DNA of 64,000 nucleotides, taken from Pseudomonas sp. ANT_J12. GTDB lineage: Bacteria > Pseudomonadota > Gammaproteobacteria > Pseudomonadales > Pseudomonadaceae. Positions within the stretch are counted from its first letter, which is position 1; every line of letters starts with the position of its first letter. The DNA lies in contig NZ_VOBN01000019.1 of assembly GCF_008370045.1 (NCBI RefSeq), positions 56,366 to 120,365 of the forward strand, in the 5' to 3' direction. The notes under the pieces were generated by a model. The model was not told the origin of the DNA. It made no database searches and worked only from the letters and a program-made list of their open reading frames with translations. Both the position numbers and the translations under genes were made by a program. Below, piece after piece: positions 10,414 through 18,094 of this stretch.

Positions 10414-11370
10414 ATGGCGTTACACCCTGATCTGGAAGCCTTCCTCGACCTGGCGCAAGACAGCCAGGACGCGGGCTTGCCGGCCATGCATCAACTGACC
10501 CCGGCCCAGGCCCGGGACACCTTCGAACAAACCACCGCGCAGTTGCGCTGGCCCGCACCCCAGGACCTTGAGGTGCTGGAGGTCAACACGCCGGCCCGCG
10601 ATGGCGCACCTCTGGCTTTGCGTTTGTATCGGCCCAACGGTGCGCCGGCGTCGATGCCGGTGTTGGTGTACTTTCACGGCGGCGGGTTTGTGGTTGGCAG
10701 CCTGGACTCCCATGATGGCGTCTGCCGCGAGTTTTGCCGGCGCACGCCGTGTGCCGTGCTCTCGGTGGGGTATCGCCTGGCGCCGGAACACCGCTTCCCG
10801 ACGGCGCTGGAGGATGGCGAGGACGCGTTATCGTGGTTGGCCGAGCACGCGCTCGCACTGGGTCTGAATGCCAGTCGTGTAGCGTTTGGCGGCGACAGCG
10901 CCGGGGCGACACTGGCCACCGTGCTGGCGTTACAGGCGGTGGTCCAGCCGCACACCGTGGCCATCGCGCCGAAAGCCCAATTGCTGTGTTACCCGGTCAC
11001 CGATGCCTCGCGCACCCGTGATTCGCGGGCCTTGTTCAGCGAAGGTTATTTGCTGGAGGACGAGACGCTGAACTGGTTCTACCAGCACTACGCCCGCACG
11101 CCGGCAGACTACCTGGACTGGCGCTTCTCGCCGCTGCTGGCCGAGGATGTGCGCGGTGTGGCGCCGGCAATTGTGCTGCTGGCCGGCTTCGATCCGTTGC
11201 TGGACGAAGGCCAGGCGTATGTCGACAAACTGCGCGAGCAGGGCGTCAGTGTAGAGCTCGAACATTGCCCCGGCCTGACCCATGACTTGCTGCGCATGGC
11301 CTCGGTGATGCCGGATGTCCTGGCCGTGCACGAAACCTTGAGCCGTGCGCTGAGCCGGCATTTGCGGTAA
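10414..11370 (+). CDS. Alpha/beta hydrolase, hormone-sensitive-lipase family
   Basis: A 318-residue cytoplasmic esterase/lipase-type protein. It has the oxyanion-hole HGGG motif at residues 88-91, the nucleophile elbow GDSAG with Ser162, and the likely acid and base Asp260 (GFDPLLDEG) and His290 (LTHD), the complete catalytic triad of the HSL (family IV) esterases. The start at 10414 is chosen because GAGGA lies about 9 nt upstream; an in-frame ATG at 10357 lies in the REP-like spacer without a good ribosome site. It follows the synthetase by 79 nt on the same strand and is closed by a strong terminator, so it probably belongs to the same transcript. It is not a type I NRPS thioesterase. Its substrate is unknown; a hydrolytic step in siderophore processing is possible but inferred only from position. 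Confidence 0.85.
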   Translation: MALHPDLEAFLDLAQDSQDAGLPAMHQLTPAQARDTFEQTTAQLRWPAPQDLEVLEVNTPARDGAPLALRLYRPNGAPASMPVLVYFHGGGFVVGSLDSHDGVCREFCRRTPCAVLSVGYRLAPEHRFPTALEDGEDALSWLAEHALALGLNASRVAFGGDSAGATLATVLALQAVVQPHTVAIAPKAQLLCYPVTDASRTRDSRALFSEGYLLEDETLNWFYQHYARTPADYLDWRFSPLLAEDVRGVAPAIVLLAGFDPLLDEGQAYVDKLREQGVSVELEHCPGLTHDLLRMASVMPDVLAVHETLSRALSRHLR

Positions 11371-11456
11371 ACCGGAATTAACACCGCTTTGGCGAGCAAA
11401 CCGGCTCCCTCATAAACGCTAAAAGCAGCGTTGGGTGGGTTCCAAGACACAGGCAT

Positions 11457-11488
11457 AAAAAAACGCCCCGCAATGCGGGGCGTTTTTT
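11457..11488. terminator. Bidirectional rho-independent terminator
   Basis: A perfect 9-bp stem, CGCCCCGCA/TGCGGGGCG apart from the loop, is flanked by an A run on the left and six T on the right. It can therefore terminate both the rightward synthetase-hydrolase transcript and the leftward fpvA transcript that ends just beyond it. Confidence 0.9.
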
Positions 11489-11498
11489 ATGGGGGGTA

Positions 11499-13979
11499 TC
11501 AGAAGTCGGCTTTGACCGACATCACGAAGTTGCGCGGATCGCCATAGAAGTTACCGAAGCCTTCGGTACCGATGGTGGAGTAGTAGCGCTTGTCAAACAG
11601 GTTGTTGCCGTTGAGTGCCACCGACCAGGTGTCATCGATGCGGTAGCCGATGCGACCGTTCCAGACGGCATAGCCGGACTGAGTGATCTTTTTGCCGCTG
11701 GTTGGCGAGGTGCGGTAGTTATCGCTCTGGGCGTTGACGCCGGCGCCAATCGTTACACGATCCAGCGGACCGCTCAGGCTGTAGTCCCCCCATACGCGCA
11801 GCAGGTGGCGCGGCACATACGAGTTGTACGACAGGCCGTCCTGGCTGGCATCGGCGTCTTCCAGCACCTTGGTCTGGGTGTAGGTGTAGCCGGCCAGCAG
11901 TTGCAGGCGATCAATGACTTCACCGCTGACTTCCGCTTCGAAGCCTTGGGCGCGGACCTTGCCGGAGTTCATGGAGCAGCTGCCGTCTTCGCACGCCGGG
12001 TCGTCCTGGGCGGCGTCTTTCTGGATCGTGCGGAACAGGTTGAAGGAACTGTTGAGGCGACCGTCGTACCAGGCGCCCTTGATCCCCAGTTCATAGCTCT
12101 GGCCAATCAACGGCTTGAGGGTGCTGCCGTTGAGGGTCTTGTAGCCGCCCTGCGGGGTGAAGATGTCCGAGTAGCTGGCGTAGGCCGTCAGGTTGTCGTT
12201 GATGTCGAACAGTAACCCGGCAAACGGTGTGACTTGTCCGGTTTCAGTCGCCTTGGTGTTGACGGGCGTGCCTTCACCGCGGAAGAACTGAACGGAGTCG
12301 GTTTCGGATTTGTACCAGCTCACGCGGCTGCCCAATACGAAGGTCAGCGGTTCGGCGAGCTTCAGGCGAGCGGTGGAGTAGACGCCATATTGCTCGATGC
12401 GCATGTCCACCGGACCACCGCGGGACGCATTCGCCAGGTAATAGCTATCGTCGGGTTTCGGGAGGTGGTGATCAGGGTTCAGGACGTTCTGGCGCTGGGG
12501 CAGGGCGGCCACGGCGTAGAAGTCGTCCTTGTGGGAACGGCTGGCGTTGGCGCCGACGGTCAGTTCGTGCTCCAGGCCGAATGCCTCGAATTTGCCGTCT
12601 ACGTACGTATCGAAACCGTAGTCGACCTGATCGTAGTCGTACGTGCTGCCCAGCATCAGAGTGTTGGAGCTGGTGGCGCCGACCGGCACCGAACCGCTCG
12701 GGAACGCATATTCCATGTCCTGGGTGTTGCGCGAGTAGACCCCGGCCACTTTCAGTGCCCAGTCGTCGTTGAAGCGGTGGGTCAGGTCGCCGAAGTAGGT
12801 GGCTCGCTTGCTGCGCTGGTTGTTCCAGGCGGTGTTCAGGCAAGTGGAACGCTTGAGGTGCAGGTCGCTGCCATCGGCGTAGCGCGGCAGACCGCCCCAG
12901 CACGGTGTGGCATCGACGTCTTCATATGAGATGCCCAGGCCCAGCGTGGTGTCGGGGCTGAGGTCGAAGTCCAGGGCGCCGTAGTAGATTTGATCCTTGC
13001 GGCTGGCGACGTCGTAGAAGTACTGGCGCGTCTGCTGGGTGACCACGGCGCGTCCACGGATGGTGCCGGAGTCATTCAGCGGGCCGCCGGTGTCAACCTG
13101 GGCGCGATAGTTGTCCCAGGTGCCCGCGGACAATTGCAGTTGAGTGTGCGGGGTATCCTGGCCGCGCTTGCGCACGAAATTGACGCCACCCGCTGTGCCA
13201 CCGGCCCCTTTCATCATCCCGGCCGCGCCGCGCAGCACTTCGACGCGGTCGTAAATGGCCATGTCGCTGTTGAAGCTGTCGGCCTGCACATAGCTGCTGC
13301 CGATATCCAGAGGCACGCCGTCGTATTGGTACTGGCCGGTCATGCGGAAACCGCGGGAATAGAAATACTTGCCGCCCATCGGCGAGTCGTAGACGGTGAT
13401 GCCCGGGGTCTTTTCCATGACCTGTTCGATGGTGTTCAGGTTCTGGTCATCGAGCATCTTGCGGGTCATCACCGTGACCGATTGCGGGGTTTCCTTAAGG
13501 GAGTGTTCACCCTTGCCGATGGTCACCGCACCCGTGGTGTAGGAGTTGCTGCCCTCGGTGGTGGCCGCCAGTTGCTGACCGGTGACGCTGGTCGGCGCCA
13601 GTTCCATCGCGTTGCCGGTTGCGGGTGCCAGCAAGGTCACGGAGTTACCATCGCGCTGGTGACGCAGGCCGGTGCCCTTGAGCAACGCACTGAGCGAATC
13701 ATCGTCCTTATAACGACCGTTGAGCGCGCTGGAACGCAGGCCCTGGATGCTTTCAGGGCTGTAGATGATTTGCAGGCTGGTCTGCTGACCCAGCACTTGC
13801 AGGGCCTGGGCCAACGGCTGGGCCGGGATGTTCAAGGTCCATTCCTGGGCCTGAACATACGGCGTCATGGCCATGGACATCGCCAGGCCGAGGCCGGTGC
13901 TGGCCAGTCGGGAGCGCGTTGCGCCTTGCAGCAGCAAGGCTCGGGTCAGAGGGCGGAGCATGAAACGGGATGCGGACAT
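11499..13979 (-). CDS. fpvA: TonB-dependent ferripyoverdine receptor FpvA
   Basis: An 826-residue outer-membrane receptor that imports iron-loaded pyoverdine. A signal peptide ends near residue 44 (PYVQA/QE). It is followed by a secretin/TonB N-terminal signalling domain at about 46-120 (from LNIPAQPL to VTLLA), the hallmark of receptors that also signal to an anti-sigma factor. The plug runs from about 150 to 280 and the beta barrel ends in the canonical terminal Phe (VKADF). Length and domain order match P. aeruginosa FpvA. The gene lies between pvdE and the synthetase, converging on the hydrolase gene through a shared terminator. The ATG is preceded on its strand by AAGG at about 10 nt. 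Upstream is a Fur-box-like palindrome, separated from pvdE by a long hairpin, so it probably has its own iron-repressed promoter that also responds to an ECF sigma factor. The assignment is firm by family and context. Confidence 0.95.
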   Translation of the reverse strand: MSASRFMLRPLTRALLLQGATRSRLASTGLGLAMSMAMTPYVQAQEWTLNIPAQPLAQALQVLGQQTSLQIIYSPESIQGLRSSALNGRYKDDDSLSALLKGTGLRHQRDGNSVTLLAPATGNAMELAPTSVTGQQLAATTEGSNSYTTGAVTIGKGEHSLKETPQSVTVMTRKMLDDQNLNTIEQVMEKTPGITVYDSPMGGKYFYSRGFRMTGQYQYDGVPLDIGSSYVQADSFNSDMAIYDRVEVLRGAAGMMKGAGGTAGGVNFVRKRGQDTPHTQLQLSAGTWDNYRAQVDTGGPLNDSGTIRGRAVVTQQTRQYFYDVASRKDQIYYGALDFDLSPDTTLGLGISYEDVDATPCWGGLPRYADGSDLHLKRSTCLNTAWNNQRSKRATYFGDLTHRFNDDWALKVAGVYSRNTQDMEYAFPSGSVPVGATSSNTLMLGSTYDYDQVDYGFDTYVDGKFEAFGLEHELTVGANASRSHKDDFYAVAALPQRQNVLNPDHHLPKPDDSYYLANASRGGPVDMRIEQYGVYSTARLKLAEPLTFVLGSRVSWYKSETDSVQFFRGEGTPVNTKATETGQVTPFAGLLFDINDNLTAYASYSDIFTPQGGYKTLNGSTLKPLIGQSYELGIKGAWYDGRLNSSFNLFRTIQKDAAQDDPACEDGSCSMNSGKVRAQGFEAEVSGEVIDRLQLLAGYTYTQTKVLEDADASQDGLSYNSYVPRHLLRVWGDYSLSGPLDRVTIGAGVNAQSDNYRTSPTSGKKITQSGYAVWNGRIGYRIDDTWSVALNGNNLFDKRYYSTIGTEGFGNFYGDPRNFVMSVKADF

Positions 13980-14008
13980 GAGGTTAAGACCTTGGCAGGT
14001 ATAGTTGT

Positions 14009-14032
14009 TAATGGTTCTTATTCATCTCATTA
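14009..14032 (-). promoter_or_regulatory. Candidate Fur box upstream of fpvA
   Basis: An AT-rich imperfect palindrome whose arms begin TAATG and end CATTA. It lies 30-53 nt upstream of the fpvA start codon and has the AATGA/TCATT character of Pseudomonas Fur sites. Expected role: repression of fpvA when iron is plentiful. Confidence 0.5.
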
Positions 14033-14039
14033 AGACGAG

Positions 14040-14088
14040 GACGCCGCGGTAAACCGGAAAACTATTTTTCCGGTTGATCCGCGGCGTC
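14040..14088. terminator. Long hairpin between pvdE and fpvA
   Basis: Outer arms GACGCCGCGG/CCGCGGCGTC and inner arms AACCGGAAAA/TTTTTCCGGTT form a nearly continuous stem of about 22 bp. There is no U tract on either strand, so it is not a textbook intrinsic terminator. It could slow read-through from pvdE into fpvA or protect the pvdE 3' end. Confidence 0.55.
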
Positions 14089-14093
14089 TTCAA

Positions 14094-15743
14094 TCAAGCA
14101 GGTTGCAGTTCGCTTTTGACCTTGCCAGCCTCCATGCGTACGAGTTGATCGGCGACGTCGAAGTAGCGGTCATCGTGGGAAATCACGATGATGGTCTTGC
14201 CCAGACGCTTGAGGTCGGGCAGCAACTCGGTGTAGAAAATCCGTCGGAACGTCGGGTCCTGATCGGCCGCCCATTCATCGAACACCAGCACCGGGCGCTC
14301 CTCGAGCCAGGCATTGACCAGCGCCAGGCGCTTGCGTTGCCCGGTGGACAGGTCGATGGTGCTGAAGGCGCCGTCGCGGACGCTGACCTTGTGCGCGATC
14401 TCCAGGCGTTCGAGGTAGCGCGTGGCATCCTGCGGCACTTGTTGATCGCCCTGGATCAGGTCGTCGAACAGGTAGTAGTCGGCAAACACCGTGGTGAAGT
14501 TCTGTCGGTAATCGTCACGGTTCAACGCCGTGATCGGCTGGTCGTTGACGCGAATCTCACCCTCGGTCGGCGCATACAGGCCCAGCAGCAGTTTGATCAG
14601 GGTGGTCTTGCCGCAGCCGTTCTCGCCGACGATGAAGACGATATCGCCTTGTTCGATTCGCAGATTCACCGGGCCGAGACGGAACGGTTCGCTGCCTTCC
14701 ACGGCTGGGAAGGCGTAGCGCACGTTGCTTAACTCCAGGCTGTTCACCGGCCCGGCCTTGCGGCCCTGGTCTTGCAGCAGCAGGTGCGGCTCAGGCGAGG
14801 AAAACTGCTCGCTCAGCTCGGCAATCCGGCGGAAGGCAATCTGCGCCCGGCTGATGATCGGCAGGGTGCTGACCAAGTGCTCCAGTGGCCCTTTCATGTA
14901 CAGCAGCACCAGCACAAAACCGCTCATTACCGCTTTGTCGGAACTCGGCCAGAACGATTGAAGGGCCAGCGCGAGGCCGATCACCACGAAGAACAGCATC
15001 GAGCCGAACGACTTGGCGATCACGAACGTATTGATCGACTTGATCTGGGTGTCGCAGATTTTTTCCGAGGTTTTCTGGATGCCGGCCACGAACATGCGCT
15101 GGCGCCGCGGGCGATGGATACGCAGTTCCTTGGCGCCTTCGGCAATCGCGTTGTAATGCTTTTGCAGTTCATCCTCGGAGTCCCGCGCGGCATAAAAACC
15201 GCGCATGCCCTTGGCCCGGGCAATCGCCTGGATCGTGGTGCCGATGGCAATCGCCACCAGCATCATCAGGAACATCGGCCAGGACAGCATGGCCAGATAA
15301 CCGAGACAACCGAAGGTTACGGTCAGTGAAATGGCCAGCGGTGCGAACGCGAAGGCGAAGTCGCTGATGGTGTCCACGTCATGGGTCAGCACCGGAATCA
15401 AGCGGTGGCTGCGGTAGCGCTCGATCTGGTCGATCGGCGCCGACAGCACTTTCTCCCCCAGTTCCTTGCGCAGCCTGGCAATGATGTGTTGGCCGACATA
15501 GTTGGTGCCGATGTCGGACAGGATCTGGGTCAGCAACGCCACGACGCACAGGCCGGCGAAGATCATGACCACGGTGCGGGTCAGGCCGTCGGCAGAGTGC
15601 AGGGCGTTGTTGATGGTCGCCAGCAACACGGTGACGCTCAGGCCTCCGATCATGCCGAGCACGATGGACACAGAGACGATCAGGCGGAAGGGCTTGAGCA
15701 GGGCGAACAATTCGTTGATCGCCCCACGCGTTGGCTTGGTCAT
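14094..15743 (-). CDS. pvdE: Pyoverdine precursor exporter PvdE (ABC transporter)
   Basis: A 549-residue fused ABC half-transporter that moves the cytoplasmic pyoverdine precursor (ferribactin) to the periplasm. Residues about 20-300 form the membrane domain. The C-terminal ATPase shows Walker A GENGCGKT at 373-380, the signature LSTGQ at 465-469 and Walker B VLVFDE soon after, as in cyclic-peptide/siderophore exporters of the PvdE/SyrD type. The ATG at 15743 has AGGAAT upstream on its strand. The gene is separate from pvdMNO and appears to have its own PvdS-type box about 47 nt upstream, with TAAAG in place of TAAAT. It does not overlap fpvA, which has its own control region. In P. aeruginosa pvdF sits between pvdE and pvdO; here it is absent. 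Confidence 0.95.
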   Translation of the reverse strand: MTKPTRGAINELFALLKPFRLIVSVSIVLGMIGGLSVTVLLATINNALHSADGLTRTVVMIFAGLCVVALLTQILSDIGTNYVGQHIIARLRKELGEKVLSAPIDQIERYRSHRLIPVLTHDVDTISDFAFAFAPLAISLTVTFGCLGYLAMLSWPMFLMMLVAIAIGTTIQAIARAKGMRGFYAARDSEDELQKHYNAIAEGAKELRIHRPRRQRMFVAGIQKTSEKICDTQIKSINTFVIAKSFGSMLFFVVIGLALALQSFWPSSDKAVMSGFVLVLLYMKGPLEHLVSTLPIISRAQIAFRRIAELSEQFSSPEPHLLLQDQGRKAGPVNSLELSNVRYAFPAVEGSEPFRLGPVNLRIEQGDIVFIVGENGCGKTTLIKLLLGLYAPTEGEIRVNDQPITALNRDDYRQNFTTVFADYYLFDDLIQGDQQVPQDATRYLERLEIAHKVSVRDGAFSTIDLSTGQRKRLALVNAWLEERPVLVFDEWAADQDPTFRRIFYTELLPDLKRLGKTIIVISHDDRYFDVADQLVRMEAGKVKSELQPA

Positions 15744-15789
15744 GGAGGATTCCTGCTTCGATGCGGAGGGAGTGCCGGTACTTGGAAAA

Positions 15790-15813
15790 ACGAACGATTG
15801 CGCTGTTTCTTTA
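15790..15813 (-). promoter_or_regulatory. Candidate PvdS-dependent promoter of pvdE
   Basis: On the minus strand the sequence reads TAAAG-N16-CGT, one base from the iron-starvation box used by the ECF sigma factor PvdS. The CGT lies 47 nt from the pvdE start, matching the 46 nt seen for pvdP. Confidence 0.6.
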
Positions 15814-15851
15814 AACGACCGCAGGCAAGGCTACGGTCGTCAGGCGTTGCA

Positions 15852-16739
15852 TCAGAGATCGCGGACTACGCGAAAGCCCAGCCAGTCGCCTTTGCTGGTC
15901 GGCCAACTGCTGTTGCGATTGCCGGAACGGGAGAACACCGGGGCTTCGCCCCAATCGTTGCCGCGCATGACCTGGCGTTCACAGTTGGCCTGCACCCACG
16001 GGCTGCCGTCGGTGGGTACGCCGGAATAGTCCTTGTGGTAGCAATCGGCGGTCCATTCATAGACGTTGCCGTGCAGGTCGTACACGCCGAATGCGTTGGC
16101 CGGGAAGGTGCCTGCCGGCGAGGTGAAGTTGTAGCCATCGGCAGCGCCGTAGGTGTTGGCGTGTCTGGAAATCTGATAGTCGGCACCTTCATCGAACGGG
16201 AACGGGAATGAGCCCGTGCTGCCTGCACGGGCGGCGTATTCGCGGATCGATTCGCTCTGCAGGCGATAGGCCTGGCCGGTTTTCTTCGACAGCCAGTCAA
16301 TGTAGCCCTGGGCTTCGGCAACGTTCATGCACACCGCCGGGTCCCGTGGTGTTTGCGCGAAGGTCGGTTTGCCGGCCGTGCAGCGGCGGCCCGGACGATC
16401 ATCGAAATCGTAGGGTTTGTTCCCGGTGGCCTTGACGTAGGCGTCCCATTCGCTGACCAGCACCTGGAAGCGGCTGATGGCGAAGGGTTTGGTGAAGGTC
16501 ACTTCGTGGCGCGGGCCTTCATCCGGCTCGCGTCCGACCTCATCGTCCGGCGTGCCCATGGTGTAGCTGCCGGTGGGCAGCACGACCATTTCCGGGCAGT
16601 CCTTGCAGTCCTTGAACACGTTGCCCGGTGCCGGCGGGGTGGAGGCCTGGGCGACAGCGGGCATGAGGTAGCCGAGCAGGGCCGTCAGCGCCAGGGCTGA
16701 CAAGGTCTTGAGGGAGGATGACAGGAGGGGCTTTTTCAT
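15852..16739 (-). CDS. pvdO: Pyoverdine chromophore maturation protein PvdO
   Basis: A 295-residue periplasmic protein with a Sec signal peptide (about residues 1-32, ending AVAQA) and a formylglycine-generating-enzyme/sulfatase-modifying-factor fold: the MVVLPTGSYTMGT opening, a DLHGNVYEWTAD segment and the closing GFRVVRDL. In studied pseudomonads PvdO is needed for the last oxidation of dihydropyoverdine to pyoverdine. It is the third gene of pvdM-pvdN-pvdO, about 68 nt after pvdN, and is presumably transcribed from the PvdS-type promoter in front of pvdM. Its stop lies just before the pvdE promoter region. The call is firm from fold, signal peptide and order. Confidence 0.93.
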   Translation of the reverse strand: MKKPLLSSSLKTLSALALTALLGYLMPAVAQASTPPAPGNVFKDCKDCPEMVVLPTGSYTMGTPDDEVGREPDEGPRHEVTFTKPFAISRFQVLVSEWDAYVKATGNKPYDFDDRPGRRCTAGKPTFAQTPRDPAVCMNVAEAQGYIDWLSKKTGQAYRLQSESIREYAARAGSTGSFPFPFDEGADYQISRHANTYGAADGYNFTSPAGTFPANAFGVYDLHGNVYEWTADCYHKDYSGVPTDGSPWVQANCERQVMRGNDWGEAPVFSRSGNRNSSWPTSKGDWLGFRVVRDL

Positions 16740-16807
16740 AAGTCGTCTCTAGTAAAGGAAGCTGTGTCTGCAAAGAGCGGGGCGCCACGCAACCCTGTGG
16801 CGGCGGT

Positions 16808-18094
16808 TCAGGCCTTCAGCTTTTTGCCGAGGATCGCCATGAACCGGTCCACTTCGTTCTCGGTGTTGAGCAGGCCAGGCGCGGTGCGTATCACCGGGCC
16901 GACGTCACGACTGACCGCGTCGCTGATGACGCGGTTTTCCATCAGGTACGCGGCCACTTCATCGCTGTCCTGGTTCTTGACCCGGAAGAAACTGAACCCT
17001 GCGGAAAACTGCGGATCGGCCGGGGTTACCAGTTCGATCTGAGGTTGCTCCTGCAGGCGTTGCTTCAAGTAGCTGTTGAGCTGATGGATGCGCGCCTGCA
17101 CCTCGGCCGGGCCCAGTTCCAGGTGCAACTTGAAGGCTTCATCCACGGCCCAGCGGTGTTCGAAAGCGTGATAACCGCCCGGGGTCATGGTGTTGGAGAA
17201 ATGCGTGGCTTCGGAGAACGTCGGCACGCTCGGGCTGACGTACTTCAGCTCTTCGCTGCGGCTGCACACCAGACCGGTGCCGCGTGGTCCGAACATCCAT
17301 TTGTGGGTGCCGGCGATAAAAAAATCGCAGTTCATGGCCGGGAAACGCAGGTCTTCGACCCCAAAACCATGCACGCCGTCGACCACGTAGATGATCCGGT
17401 CCTTGTCGTCGCGTTGCCGATTGTGTTCATCCACCAGGCGCGAAATGTCGCTGATCGGCAGCTTCACGCCACTGCCCGAATGCACCCAGGTCATGCCGAG
17501 CACTCGGGTTTGCGGGCGGATATTGCGGTTGATGGTGTCGAGGACCTGATCCGTCGAAATACTCTGCGGGTTGTCGAACAGCGTGATCTTGCGCACCTGG
17601 GTGCCGTCGCGCTTATTGCGAAAATCGAGGATGTTGCGGGTCGAGTAATGCTCGTGAACCGTGGTCAGGATTTCCTGGTCGGGGCGCACGTGCACGCCAC
17701 CATAAATCATCGCCAAGCCTTCGGTGGTGCTGCCAGTGAGGGCAATCTGCTTCGGTGTGGCCTGCAGGTATTTGCCGGCCCAGATCCGCACGTTTTCTTC
17801 ACGCTGCTCGGTCACACCGAGCTCCCAGTCCATGGCCAGCCCCGGATTCAGGTCGAGCGCCGCGCGATGCCGGTCGATGGCCTCGCGCACAGGCCTTGGG
17901 TGCGAGGTCACCAGAAAGTTGGCGAAGTGAATGTAGTCCGGGTCCTGGTTGAACAGTTGACGCAATTGCGCCCACTTGTCCCGGGGCAGGGCTGGCTGGG
18001 GGGCGGCGAGCGCCGGGTGACCGAGGCTGGCGCCCAGCGGCAGGCCGGCGGCCAGAACGCCGGCCTGTTTCAGAAACGTGCGACGATCACTCAT
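16808..18094 (-). CDS. pvdN: PLP-dependent pyoverdine side-chain modifying enzyme PvdN
   Basis: A 428-residue periplasmic enzyme of aminotransferase class V fold. It begins with a twin-arginine signal (SDRRTFLKQAG, cleaved near ALAA), and the PLP lysine is Lys265 in GTHKWMFG. PvdN converts the N-terminal glutamate of the chromophore side chain to succinamide. The start at 18094 is preferred because it begins the Tat signal and overlaps the pvdM stop (ATGA), which implies translational coupling. The longer open frame upstream runs inside pvdM and is not credible. Folded, cofactor-loaded export by Tat fits a PLP enzyme acting in the periplasm. Confidence 0.95.
   Translation of the reverse strand: MSDRRTFLKQAGVLAAGLPLGASLGHPALAAPQPALPRDKWAQLRQLFNQDPDYIHFANFLVTSHPRPVREAIDRHRAALDLNPGLAMDWELGVTEQREENVRIWAGKYLQATPKQIALTGSTTEGLAMIYGGVHVRPDQEILTTVHEHYSTRNILDFRNKRDGTQVRKITLFDNPQSISTDQVLDTINRNIRPQTRVLGMTWVHSGSGVKLPISDISRLVDEHNRQRDDKDRIIYVVDGVHGFGVEDLRFPAMNCDFFIAGTHKWMFGPRGTGLVCSRSEELKYVSPSVPTFSEATHFSNTMTPGGYHAFEHRWAVDEAFKLHLELGPAEVQARIHQLNSYLKQRLQEQPQIELVTPADPQFSAGFSFFRVKNQDSDEVAAYLMENRVISDAVSRDVGPVIRTAPGLLNTENEVDRFMAILGKKLKA

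Noticed and set aside
12990..14033. A 347-codon frame opposite fpvA
   Set aside because: Antisense shadow of the receptor gene; no recognisable domain.
14103..15329. Long antisense frames over pvdE
   Set aside because: They run opposite the ABC transporter motifs and have the composition expected of a shadow frame.
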